Shown piece by piece: positions 22,936 to 34,003 of a stretch of 64,000 nucleotides of DNA (position 1 is the stretch's first letter; every line of letters begins with the position of its first letter). The notes below the pieces were generated by a model, which worked only from the letters and a program-made list of their open reading frames with translations, did no database searches and was not told the origin of the DNA. The stretch spans positions 2,356,001-2,420,000 of the forward strand of contig CP075493.1 in NCBI GenBank assembly GCA_021613535.1, given 5' to 3'. The DNA is from Adineta vaga. Its lineage: Eukaryota; Rotifera. A program made the translations under genes and the position numbers.

Positions 22936-25900
22936 TCATTAGCTAAAAAAAGAAGAGAGAAGAAAAAACTTCAGATAGATAAAGAAAATTATTGTTATTC
23001 GTTTGAGAAGCAGATTTAGTTTCTCTCTCTCTTTTTTGTTGCTTTCAGCCATGAAGAGATTTGATCTTCTATGTACATCAATCCTATTATATAAGTAATA
23101 CAATGTATCTATACTATACAATACAATTCTTCTATTTGAACTAATATTTGAGTCAACTGTTACATTCAAAAGAAAGGGGAAAGAAGTGATGGACAACAAG
23201 GTAGTTACCTTGATCGAATGTCAGAGAGAGTGAGTGATTGATGAACATATACACAGAGAAACGATTAGATGTGATGCGTAAAAAGAAATAAAAGAAGAAG
23301 AAGAAGCCATTTGTAAAAGAAGGAGAGAAAAAATACATATATATATATTGAAATCATTTCTACATTTAGGTTTTTTTTTAAAAGATGTAAAAAAAAGAGT
23401 CCCAAATCGATTACGTTACGTACACACGACCAATTTGTCTTTGAGTGGCATTGTATCACAAGTATGACACATCGAAGAACACATGTTTCTAGGTTTCTTC
23501 TAGAAAATGTCATTCTTACGTTACTCTTTATGTTGACTAACGATAGTCACTAGGGAAAAAAAGGATAACTGCTGTTCTGTATCACTGTCATCTTAACATC
23601 TTATCTCATATATAAGGAGAATGGCAAAAGGTTTTCTTCGATCATTCTAGACGCCAGATGATAGTAATATATTCTTGTTGACAAAGAATGACGTATATTT
23701 CTTCATAGAATTAGCCTGATTGTCATTAATTATAGGGAAAAAAGAAGAAGAAGAAGAGACAATCGATGATTTTGCTAAGAAAATCAAAACAATCGTTTAC
23801 CTATTGATCGTTATCTATAAACCTTCGTCATTTTACTGTTCCGGTTGATTTACTCAGATAAATACAAATATATACGTGTCTCAATTGCGTTTTATAAGTG
23901 ATCAGTTGTCAAGAACTTTTCGTTTTTTCTTCGTCGACGCTGTCTAAGTACTCTCCCGTTGATTTCTCTTTCTCGCTTTTTTTTCGTTTGACATTACCGT
24001 CTGCGTGGCGTAACTTATATGCATATATATATATATGAAAAAGAAGAAAAAAAAGAGAAGGACACCATCGTAAGCATGTAGTAAAAAGAAACCGCAACGG
24101 CAGTTTCTCTCTTGTTGCTTGTTTTCTTCTTTTTTTATACTATACGATGTCGTTGTCGTCGTCTTTTATTGATATCTTACAACTAGCATAGATTTATTCT
24201 TTTGCCTTATTCTCTTTGTTATGATATCCTTGATAATTTCTTCGTATATCTTCTACAATACTAAATAACTCAAAGATTGTAATAACAATTATTTTGAACG
24301 AAAAGAAAAATATCGTAAGTCAATTCAAGGTGAACGACTGTCACATCAATGTATCTGCAAAATAGTTGACAATTAAAGGGAATCGAAAAACTGATTGAAA
24401 GTATTGTCTTTACTGATTTTAGTAAGAAAAAAAGAGCGACAGATGTTTTCAACTAATGATCAAACTATTCGTTGAAATCATTATTTCATTATCCGCTTAT
24501 TTCTATTGAGACATGCCAAGTCAGATAAGTGATTCTTATCGATGCAACACAAGTTCAATAGAAGAAATGAGAAGAATATTGAGATAAAATTGCGAAGAAA
24601 AATAATATCTATTACAATATACAATAAACGTGAACGAAATATGTAAAAAAAAGAAATCAAAATCGTATTCTATTACATCACTCCTATCTATACAAATCAA
24701 CGAAAGTTACATTATTTTAACAATCTATTGTGCCTAATTATTCTTCATCTTCTTGTTCTCACATCACTTCAATAAGTTTTGATCGATTTTGTCGTTACCT
24801 TGAAGAGAACTATTTGAAGTAATAGAAACTAATAGTATATACTTAACTATGAATAAGTCAGGTAAGAATAAGAAACATGTATATTTATGACCTGGAGAAA
24901 GTATTCAAAGTATGAATCGTTTATTTGCAATTTTTCAGTATAGTCTTATTGAAGTATTTGCTTAATAATATTGATCAAAAAAAGAAAATTGTTATATAAA
25001 TGACGAATAAAACGAAATGATTCTCTCTTAGACTAGAAGCAAAGATAAATATATTCAAAAACAATGATTCTATTCAGATTATTTTACAATTAGTCCACGA
25101 TTGATAATGGTATCTGTCTAAAAGAAGTATGAGGTTTTTTTCCTTCTGTTCTTTGTATCTGTTATCAATGGGAGATTATCCAATAGTCAAGACACAAAAT
25201 CAATGGAAACAGAAGTTATTCATTTATTCATTTAATGAATGATACCAATATACTTCAAGCGATCCGATCATTTATTCTGCATGAAATAATCCAAAAAGGT
25301 TTGATCAAATCTAGAATCTAGCATAGAACTAGATTGGTTACGAACAAAACGATTTTGGTTTATAATCTGCTACTGAATTATATAGATGATAATAAATAAC
25401 TGAAGAATTTTCTTAGCAAATATACATTCTTTTTCTTCTTACTGAATAATTATCATAAATCTACTCGAAAAATTGTTGATTACATCTTTTTCTCGTTTTG
25501 TACCAAATATTAACGACCAATGAAATCATCTTGACAATGAATGAATAAATATTTGACTTGACTCATAATGATTTATTTTTAGACAATTCTTTTCTTAACT
25601 TATATGAATTTAATTCGGGTTATTTCACTTTTTTGTTAACCCTTTGGGGCGCAAATAGGATGTATTGATTGTGCAAGATCTTGTATACTGTTGTTCTAGT
25701 TTTACAAAGCAGATAACACATCTGTAGTTAATTTTCTCAGATTATATTGATGATAACCATAAATTAGGAGATATTACTATATGATTCATTCGTATCATTC
25801 ATAACGAAAAGGACAATCATAAAGATTTTGAAATATTTCTCAAAAATGCTATAACGTCATGATTACTGTTCGTACTTATTCATACAATGACTTGAGAATA

Positions 25901-26922
25901 AGTTGTAGAGATATTTCTTAATAATTTCGTTATTTTCTTTTTCATTTTGACATTATGCTGTGATTTATTGTAATTTCGAAGGAAAGTTCATTAGAAGTTT
26001 GTTCGTATACAAACGAAACCTATAAAGGAAAAATCAATTAAATAATCCATAGAAATTAAGCAATTGACTTTCTAATATTGCATAAATCCTTTGATTTACA
26101 TAGTTGACTTTGTTTATTTTTTATTAATTATTGCAAAAAACGAATGACGAGTCTCGTGCATTGTAATGAAGATGAAAAGAAAGATACATTCGAAATAATA
26201 CAAGGTGGGTAAAATTTATCATTGAAATTCGATTATTATATTTTCGTTTATCAATACTTCAACATTTCAAGGCTCGTCCGCCAACGATATTCGATAGTGT
26301 TTGTAGTGATTATAAAACGACGCAGTTTGTGGCAAAAAAAGAGAGTAGATGATTGTAGAACTTGCAAGAAACTATCGAATCAACTTGCATGTTCATGTGT
26401 CATGCAGGCATATCATGAGTCAAATTCCGCATATCATATACAAAACAAAAGATTGCTTAACAGTCAAAATCAGATTGGTGCATTAATCAGATGTCGAAAA
26501 AAAAGCAAGAAAAGAGCTCATGAATCACGAAAAGTTTCCCGTTATCTACATTTGGCCCCAATAGTCGTACGTCGATCTCCAGTCCTTACTGTATGTTTAA
26601 CGAACTAGATTGTTTTTCTCAAGATAAAAAAAGAAGAGAGAGAGAGAGAGCGAGAAGGAGAAAGGGAGGGAAAGAAAAGAAACCCTGAAATAAAATACAT
26701 GACGAGTTTACCCCGACAGAGAAAAAAAAATGAGAAAAGAAGAAAAGGACAGCATCTTGCACCTATAAAAAGAGTTCGTTACAGAGCAGATTACTAAATA
26801 TTCGCTCATACAATTTCATGTCAATCACTCTTCTGAATTTCTAAGCGTCGCGTGTCATCGTATTAACATCAGCGAAATTTCACTCGACGATTTTTATTAA
26901 ATATACAATCACTTGATAAGCA
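22936..26922. other. 4 kb gene-free stretch
   Basis: The longest gap in the window, between two divergent genes. Only short A/T-driven open frames occur, plus simple repeats (TA near 24020, GA near 26635-26665). The 128-codon frame at 26222-26608 is lysine/arginine-rich and lacks support. A TATA-like TATAAAA lies at 26764-26770 about 160 bases before the PACSIN start. The region could hold distal enhancers or an unrecognised RNA gene. Confidence 0.4.
26764..26770 (+). promoter_or_regulatory. TATA-like box upstream of PACSIN
   Basis: TATAAAA 153 bases before the proposed ATG at 26923. The spacing fits a short 5' UTR. Untested. Confidence 0.35.
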
Positions 26923-27922
26923 ATGAGTAGGTTGCACGCCTCACGTATTTTAAACTATGGTCTTTTTCCTTATCTATCTTTCAGTGCAGTGTATTTTACC
27001 ACAGAGTCAAACAACACCAGAAAAAACTTTATCTAATCCTTGGTTTGGTAAAGGCTTCTGTGAACCCGATCAATATAAAGCAGCAATTGATCGTTGCGAT
27101 GGTGGCTATCGATCATGTGAATTAGGTATTGAAATCTATCGAGATCTTACAAAGATCTTAGATAATTGTTCAGCAGCTCTACGTCAATGGGCAGAAACTA
27201 GTGAAAAACAAATAGGTCAATCAAAAGAGTTCGGTACGACTAAGAAGACATGGATACATACAGTTCGAGCAGTTCAAAAACTAGCTGAACGAAACGTTGA
27301 TGTCAGTCAAAATGTTCAAAAAACCGTTATCGATAAAATGGTCTCGTACAAGAATGAAAATTATGGAAAATCTTACATTCATGTCAAAAAGATCAGAGAA
27401 TTCGAAAAAGAATTCAAAAAAACTCAAAAATCTTGGCTAGAATTGATCGATAGAATTAATGAAGCTAAACAAAAATTTCATGCTAGTAAACTTAAATTAC
27501 AAAGTGAATTAGGTTCTGAAAGAGTGACCGCATCTGATGTTGGTTCATCAGAGGAACAAATACGAAATGCCAAATTACGAGTTGAAACGCGTCAAAAAGA
27601 AACCGAAAAATATCGAACAAAATATCAAAATCTTATTGAAGAAATGGAGAAAACGAAGCCAAGTTATCAACAACAAATGTTTAAAATTCTCGAAAATATG
27701 GATGATTTCGAACGTAAACGCCTACGTCATTTCAATGAGATGTTCAATTCTCTTCAAATTGCAACAGCAATTGATAAAGATAAAAAGCATGGCGAAATGG
27801 CTATTGCATTTAAAGCCGCAATTGATGATCATGATATTGAAGCTGATATTGGTTTTTTCAATAAGAACTATGGCAAAGAGACAAAAACAACTTGGCCTAA
27901 GTTCGAAGATCTTAAAGATTAA
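26923..27922 (+). CDS. PACSIN/syndapin-like F-BAR protein without SH3 domain
   Basis: F-BAR proteins bend membranes during endocytosis. The main exon runs from 26985 to a TAA at 27922 and covers a full F-BAR domain of about 310 residues. Matches to PACSIN include FGTTKKTW, EFEKEFKKTQKSWLELID, YQQQMFKILE, DFERKRLRHFNEM, the FFNKNYG close of the domain and the WPKFEDL sequence directly after it. PACSINs continue with NPF motifs and a C-terminal SH3; here the frame stops right after WPKFEDLKD. The ATG at 26957 sits inside what I read as an intron. A better model is ATG at 26923, a 4-base coding exon (ATGA), a 58-base GTAGGT...TTTCAG intron and the main exon, giving MMQCILPQ. An AATAAA occurs at 28275-28280. 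Confidence 0.8.
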
Positions 27923-29328
27923 TATGAACAGACTATGTATATATTCGAGAGAGAAAGGTACTGAGAAAAATTTCAACAAAAAAACGAGGAACAGATTAGA
28001 ATATTTTTCTTCGATTTCCTCGATATATACTAGGCTTTGTTCAAACCAATTTTTATGTTTTTTTCTTTGTTTATGTAGAAAAATATGTTCATATTCTATC
28101 TTCTTTTACGATGAAATTTTAACTCAGAAAAAAAGTTGTATTTTTTTTATTGGTTTTATCTGTCCGATGGATTTGTATAATAAAAAATCTAAAGAAAGAA
28201 ACCTTGAAAGTTTTGCTTTCGCAACTGTAATCGTTTTACAACAATATTTACTGTCGACTTTCACTTGACGTTGAAATAAAATTTCTTTTCATCTATAATT
28301 GATTCTATCTTGGTAAGGAAGTAGGAATTTTATTGATGTGGGATTTATTCACCTTGGAAGTTTCATATGTTGACTTGAGTACTCAAAAAAATAATCAGTT
28401 TATTGGTCGGTTGGATTTTTCATCTTTTACGAAGAAATGTATTGAATCGACGAAAAAAGATTTAGCTAATAACTGGGTATTTTTCCAAGCAATCTTTCGA
28501 AAGAATGTTATCGATACAGAAAAAAAATGATCGTTTGGCTTCTCTTTTTTTTTTCTTTGCTTGAAACTTTTGTTCAATCGATTTACATGATAATCGTATC
28601 AACTCTTTGCATCAGATGTTCTATTCAATCTGTTACTTCAAGTGATCATTGTTGATTCTATGCATAAAGTTAAGACAATGAACGAATGCTAATCAATAGT
28701 GACGACAACAACTGTCCTGTCCTATTGTTTTATCAACACTATGGACATATAGATTGTGTATAGAAACTCATTACATAATTCAATTAATCTTGCTCTTCAC
28801 GTATATTTAGAATAGGAAGTCGAGTGGTTAAAAAGCTATTGTTACTGTCGATCAATACATCATTGTATTTGTATATACTTATTGTATGTTAACTGATGAT
28901 CGAACATTAAGAAAGTTTGATTTCGTATACTTATCATCATTCATGGATGATAGACGAAGTTATCCTTAACTTTTTTAATTTGTTCGCTTGAAAGTGTCAA
29001 ATATCGACGACAACATGGCGCAATTCTTCTCATTAATACTGTTATCTTTAAAAGATCAGCATGAGTTCCGTTTTTGTATTAACGTTTCATTCAAGAAATA
29101 TAAGGAAAAAACAACAATAGTAAATCAAATCTACCAATGTCTCTTGTATATATGTGTATATATTAAATGTGAAGAAAAAAAAATAGGCAAATTATTACGG
29201 GATTACGGGCAAGTAAACACACATACATTGACAGAGTTGAACTGTTCCTGACAAGAAGAGAAAGAAGATCAATAGAATAAAACGAATTTTGTTGAAATCT
29301 GTGAATTCGTCATGTTTTAAACGTATGT
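27923..29328. other. Convergent 3' intergenic gap
   Basis: Between the PACSIN and LIM gene 3' ends. It contains AT-rich 3' UTR-like sequence and the AATAAA at 28275. I looked for a downstream SH3 exon for PACSIN and saw none. The short frames at 28333 and 28988 are unsupported. Confidence 0.4.
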
Positions 29329-29756
29329 TTATTCTTCCTCTTCAGCTGGTGCAGCTGCTGCTGCTGCTGCTGCTGGAGCACTACCACCAGGTTGTCTACT
29401 AAATTTTGATTCTAATTGTTTACGATTTCGTTCATGAGGATGAAGTTTATCCTGATAACAATCTAATCAATAAAAACAAATTATATTCATTGAAAATATT
29501 TGTTTCAATCAAGAACTTACTTTTGCAATAGACATCTTGTGAGAAATCTTTGTATGAAGCCAAAGTTAAAATACCATTGCCTATGTGAATTAGAAAAAGA
29601 TAAATAAAATCATAAACAGACGAGAGATAACTTACATGTTTTACATTTAAAGCAACCTTTATGCCATGCAGCACTACATGCAAGAAGTTTTTCTGCTGGA
29701 TAAACAGTTTTTTGACAACGTGGACAAACTTCACCACCGCCTCCCCAATTTGGCAT
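29329..29756 (-). CDS. Single-LIM-domain protein, CRP/MLP/LASP type
   Basis: Three exons encode about 95 residues. The start MPNWGGGGE is the opening typical of CRP/muscle LIM proteins. One LIM domain follows: CPRC, then 17 residues, H, KGC, CKTC (the last C after an intron), and YCKNC with its final C after a second intron. All eight zinc ligands are present. The linker style (GILTLASYKDFSQDVYC) is closer to LASP/EPLIN/plant WLIM domains than to CRP. The tail is short, basic and then alanine-rich (APAAAAAAAA), ending PAEEEE. LIM proteins of this size bind actin or other cytoskeletal partners. The splice sites GTAAGT...AG and the intact ligands make the model solid. Confidence 0.85.
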
Positions 29757-30851
29757 TGTTCAAATAATTAAATTAAGTACGAAAGAAAAAAGAAGAAAAT
29801 AGAGAAATTAAATCTAAAATATAAATTATCAATAATATACTTGAGTATATTTGAAACCAATGAACCCTTTGATTATTGATCTATATACTCGAATCAATGC
29901 ACTTCAAAAACAAACAAAGCATTTTGTTTTTTCTCGATGTTAAACATCTTCGATAATACGTTGAGAAAAACTTGTTCTCGACCGTTAGCTTATGCATACA
30001 ACGACATCGTCATTTGTACAAGTAGAAAAAGAAGAAAATGCAGTAGCAACAAGATTATCTCCTATTGCTTTTGCTTGTACATATGCGAGGTTTAAGATCA
30101 GTAAGAGAGAAGACGAAGGAGACGAGGAGACGACGAGAGAAAGAGCAACAGAAGAAAAAGAAGAAAAATGGATATGTCTTCTACTAGTCAGCCTTTCTTG
30201 TATGACTGTTATTTGTCTTTGTCGTCTTCCGTATCTTGTACATCTAGAGAGAATCTTGCTATTTCTCTCTTACTCTTCTTTTCAGTTAATGGATAAACAA
30301 AAATGTTTGCTATGTGTGTATGTATGTGTGTGTGATGATCTATCTTTTTCGCTTTATATCTCATCAATAGTGCAAAGAATGGGGTGGAGTAAACACTAAG
30401 CGAACGATATGCTGTCAATTTATGACGCGATTCCTGTTTTTTTCCTAGGTTCTGTCTGTATTGCGTCAATAGAAACAGAACTGATGGTATATCTTTACAG
30501 TCCCAATAATCTAATGAGTTGTTTTCAAGCAACCATTTAATAGTTACTACTATGATGTGTTTGTTTTATCGTGAATTGACGAATACATCAAGAGAACTCC
30601 GACCATCATGTTATGATCGTTTCATAAGACAACAGGTGACAAGCAAACATTTCTTTGTTGTATTGTATTATACGGTCATTATAGATGTACGTTAATCTCT
30701 CGAAAAGATGTATTACACAATATAAAACAATAAGCTAAAACTAAATCTTTCTAGTCAAACTAAAATTATTGGTATCATTTATAAATGTACGTAAAAAATA
30801 TTGAGAAATAAAGAAAGAAAGCTTTCTATCAGTATTATTATCACAACGTAT

Positions 30852-30891
30852 AACAACAACAACAACAACAACAGCAGCAGCAGCAGCAGCA
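30852..30891. repeat. Compound (AAC)n(AGC)n microsatellite
   Basis: About seven AAC units followed by six AGC units, then AAATGG. Non-coding here as far as I can see. Confidence 0.9.
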
Positions 30892-32404
30892 AATGGAAGA
30901 GTTCGCCTACGTATTAACACTTAGCATATTGACAAAGGTTTTCTTGCACGTTAGTCTACTATGATGAGAATATCCATCTCAGGAACTCTCTAATCAACTT
31001 TTCTCCGTCTCAAGCCATCAATCAAAAATCGAGAAAAGAAACTTCTGTGTATATATTGACGATGTTTTGAAAGAATCCTAGACGCGTATGTATGATGGAT
31101 TAGACAACAGCGAAATATTATCTCTCTTGTCCCAATTCGTACATTTACAAATACCGAATGAATCAGAATAATTTTCATATTGAAATTTTTTTCTGAACTT
31201 TTGGTTTCATTCGATTTCTAACATTTTATCAATTGATATATGTAAGAAACAAAATGTTACTTGTATATCTGCTCTTTTGGAAAAGTCCATGTCGTCAATG
31301 TTTGACGGATATGATGTTTAGAAAGAAACAATATAATCTACAATGTAATTAAGGTACCAAGGCTATCAATTGACAGATTTCGAAAGTACAAATTTTAATG
31401 TGTTCTTATTTTGTTTGCATGGATACATAATGTTGATATAAGAAAAATTGATCGAACGTATTTGTTTGTATCGATGAGAAGTAACTAAGTCTACATCAAA
31501 CATCACAAATCAGATGTCGAGAAATTTAGAGCACTTAGTACAAAACAGACGATAATGGATCTTATACTTGATAAGTAATGAATCGAATGGATGTATTAGA
31601 CAATTGATTACGTGCATTTCTTGTTGAAATATTATTAGAAAACAAATCGTCTATGACTTGAACAACTTTTTCATTATAATAATAGTTCATGATGACATAT
31701 TTTATAGAATAAATCGGTCATAATTTAGATCGTATAGTAATTTCATGTAAATATAATCCATTTAGTCAAAATAAACAAAATAGTTACGATTGTTGATCAA
31801 TGATCGTGTGAATGGTATTGAAATTTTATTTTCGATTTAGTTATTGCATAATATGATGAAATTAGAAATAAAAGGTTTTTATTTCTTCTATTATTTGATA
31901 TATTTTTCTCTGCATATTTTACTATTGATTGAATGTGTCAACTATATTATTTTCGTTGCTTAGATATTTATAAAAAAACTGATGTTTTATTATTGATGTC
32001 TTTGATCCCGTAAAAGAACAATTTAGTTATTGAATATTTGGCATGAAAGTAAGTGAGCAAGCATACGTTTGATTTCTATTTTTATTTGCTCCTTTTCAGT
32101 CAAAATGATTCCGAAGAGTTCGATCATTCTTTTTTTCTATCAACAATTTTTTCATGCCTTTTAATCATTGAAAAAGTACGATGTGAATAAAATGAAAAAT
32201 GTCGAAGAGAGAGAGAGAGAGAAGAAAAAAAAGCTGACGATTGTTGGCGTTTTTCTTTCTGTTGTCCCTTTAGCAAATGAATTAATTTTCATTCCGTTGT
32301 CGTTACAACAAAAACACATAGACAAAACTAGTAATATGATGAAGGCATGCAAGTGAAATTTGATGCTGAGCAATTGAAAGGAAAACAATCAAGAAACAAA
32401 CTCG

Positions 32405-32412
32405 TATAAATA
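32405..32412 (+). promoter_or_regulatory. TATA box of the tandem-repeat protein gene
   Basis: TATAAATA 47 bases before the ATG at 32459. Placement predicts a very short leader. Confidence 0.5.
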
Positions 32413-32458
32413 CTCATATACACCATATACATATCAGTATTACCAGTAATATCATAAC

Positions 32459-34003
32459 ATGGTCCATTACGGTAGACATATTATTGTTCCTGGCACTGAT
32501 TTATGTGAAATTTGTGATCGAGGCATTTTATATGAACGTAAAAAAGGCAAACGACAAGGAAAAAAATTTCTATATACAAATCAAGATGGAAAATTTACTT
32601 ATCGTCCTAGTAACGTGGTCAGACGATTACCTGAAGAAACAATACCAAGACAACGTCGAAAATCTTATCATGCTGAACCATTAACTGCTCGATCACGTCC
32701 AGTTGTTAGACAAGAGCCTATCGTTGTTCAAAAACGCGTTGTTCAACGAGCATATACACCACCCGATACTATTCAATTGTCATCTCGTGCGCCTCTTCCT
32801 CCTCCTCAAGGCGCAACACTTTATTATGTTGATGATCCTAATATTCAGAGTGCACGATCATTTCAAGTGGCAACACCACGACAACGTCGACAATCCTTTC
32901 ATGCTGAACCATCAACTGCTCGATCACGTCCAGTTGTTCAACGATCCTATACACCACCTAATACTATTCCACTTTCATCTCGTGCTCCTCCAGCTGCAAC
33001 ATTATATTATGTTGATGATCCTGTAATAGAAAACAAACCAAGATATGTTGAACCATTAACTACTCGATCGCGTCCTGCGGTCCGAGAAGAACCTCCAAAA
33101 CAGGTTGTTCGACGAGCATACACACCACCGGATGCTGTTCAACTTGCATCTCGTATGCCAACAGGTGCAACATTGTACTATGTCGATGATCCTATCATTG
33201 AAAACAAACGAAGATCTACACATGTTGAACCATTAACTGCTCGATCGCGTCCTGTTATTCAAGAGGAACCTCCAAAACAAGTTCTTCGACGAGCATATAC
33301 ACCACCTGGTCCAACGCTCTATTATATGGACGATTCTATGATTGAGAACAAACGGAAAACTGTTGAACCATTAACTACCCGGTCCCGTCCTATAGTTCAA
33401 GAAGAATCTCCAAAACAAGTTGTTCGACGATCATACACACCACCAGGTGTTCCATTATCATCACGTGCGCCTCCTCCAGGAGCAACACTCTATTATGTTG
33501 ATGAACCACGTCAGCAATTTACTGGTCAACCACAAAAAGCATCATCGCCACCACGACGACAAACCAATTCTGACTCGGAAACTCCTGGACGACCATATGT
33601 AATTGATTCTTATGATCCATCGAGAAAAGCTAATCTCTATTATCTTGATCAACCTCAAAAAACAAATGGTTATACAAGTCTCAGTTCTCCTCCATCTCAA
33701 CCTAAAGTTATTTATCAAGAAGAAAGTCCTCGAAAACAACGTCAACTTGAACCAGTGACTAAAAATCCTCATGACGATCCTGAATTAACAGTTGTTCGAC
33801 GTGTATACAAAAAACTACCAGCAGGTAGTTCCGCACCACCTGAAGAAGATTATATTCCAAATGGTAATCGTCCCGTACGAAAGATTGAAAAATTCTATCC
33901 AACACCAAAGCAATATAATTCTTCACTGCAATCAACACAAAGACAACTGAATAGTCCGTTTCCAAATACAAATCCATCTATTTATTATATTCAATCTACT
34001 TGA
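32459..34003 (+). CDS. Orphan protein with ~50-residue tandem repeats
   Basis: An intronless frame of 514 codons with a TATAAATA box 47 bases upstream and an AATAAA at 34012. The first ~50 residues look folded, with a CEICDRG pair. About residues 60-365 contain five imperfect repeats. Each has the order E-P-(L/S)-T-(A/T)-R-S-R-P, then V-(V/L)-(Q/R)-R-(A/S)-Y-T-P-P, then T-L-Y-Y-(V/M)-D-(D/E), usually followed by IENK. A sixth, degenerate copy keeps NLYYLDQP. The remainder is Pro/Gln/Arg-rich. It is very basic, with no signal peptide or TM, and is probably disordered and possibly a scaffold or cytoskeletal protein. I recognise no family. The regular R-R-(A/S)-Y-T-P-P units could be kinase targets; that is inference. 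Confidence 0.7.
   Translation: MVHYGRHIIVPGTDLCEICDRGILYERKKGKRQGKKFLYTNQDGKFTYRPSNVVRRLPEETIPRQRRKSYHAEPLTARSRPVVRQEPIVVQKRVVQRAYTPPDTIQLSSRAPLPPPQGATLYYVDDPNIQSARSFQVATPRQRRQSFHAEPSTARSRPVVQRSYTPPNTIPLSSRAPPAATLYYVDDPVIENKPRYVEPLTTRSRPAVREEPPKQVVRRAYTPPDAVQLASRMPTGATLYYVDDPIIENKRRSTHVEPLTARSRPVIQEEPPKQVLRRAYTPPGPTLYYMDDSMIENKRKTVEPLTTRSRPIVQEESPKQVVRRSYTPPGVPLSSRAPPPGATLYYVDEPRQQFTGQPQKASSPPRRQTNSDSETPGRPYVIDSYDPSRKANLYYLDQPQKTNGYTSLSSPPSQPKVIYQEESPRKQRQLEPVTKNPHDDPELTVVRRVYKKLPAGSSAPPEEDYIPNGNRPVRKIEKFYPTPKQYNSSLQSTQRQLNSPFPNTNPSIYYIQST
32639..33520 (+). repeat. In-frame tandem repeats, unit ~140-220 bases
   Basis: Five imperfect coding copies within the orphan gene, marked at DNA level by recurrences of CGATCACGTCC or CGATCGCGTCC and of TATTATGTTGATGATCC. 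Confidence 0.75.

Larger units (their letters stand above)
29757..32458. other. 2.7 kb divergent intergenic region
   Basis: Between the LIM gene and the tandem-repeat gene. It contains a compound (AAC)n(AGC)n microsatellite at about 30852-30891, a (GA)n tract near 32207-32222 and a TATAAATA box at 32405-32412. The 135-codon frame at 29992-30399 is biased simple sequence with no support. Confidence 0.4.

Noticed and set aside
26222-26608. 128-codon basic open frame before PACSIN
   Set aside because: No family likeness, no ATG context, composition expected by chance; left as part of the gap.
27537-28268. 243-codon frame overlapping PACSIN
   Set aside because: Out-of-frame shadow of the F-BAR exon followed by AT-rich 3' sequence.
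29992-30399. 135-codon plus-strand open frame
   Set aside because: Biased simple sequence (acidic/basic runs, then VYVCVCDD); no splice, homology or promoter support.
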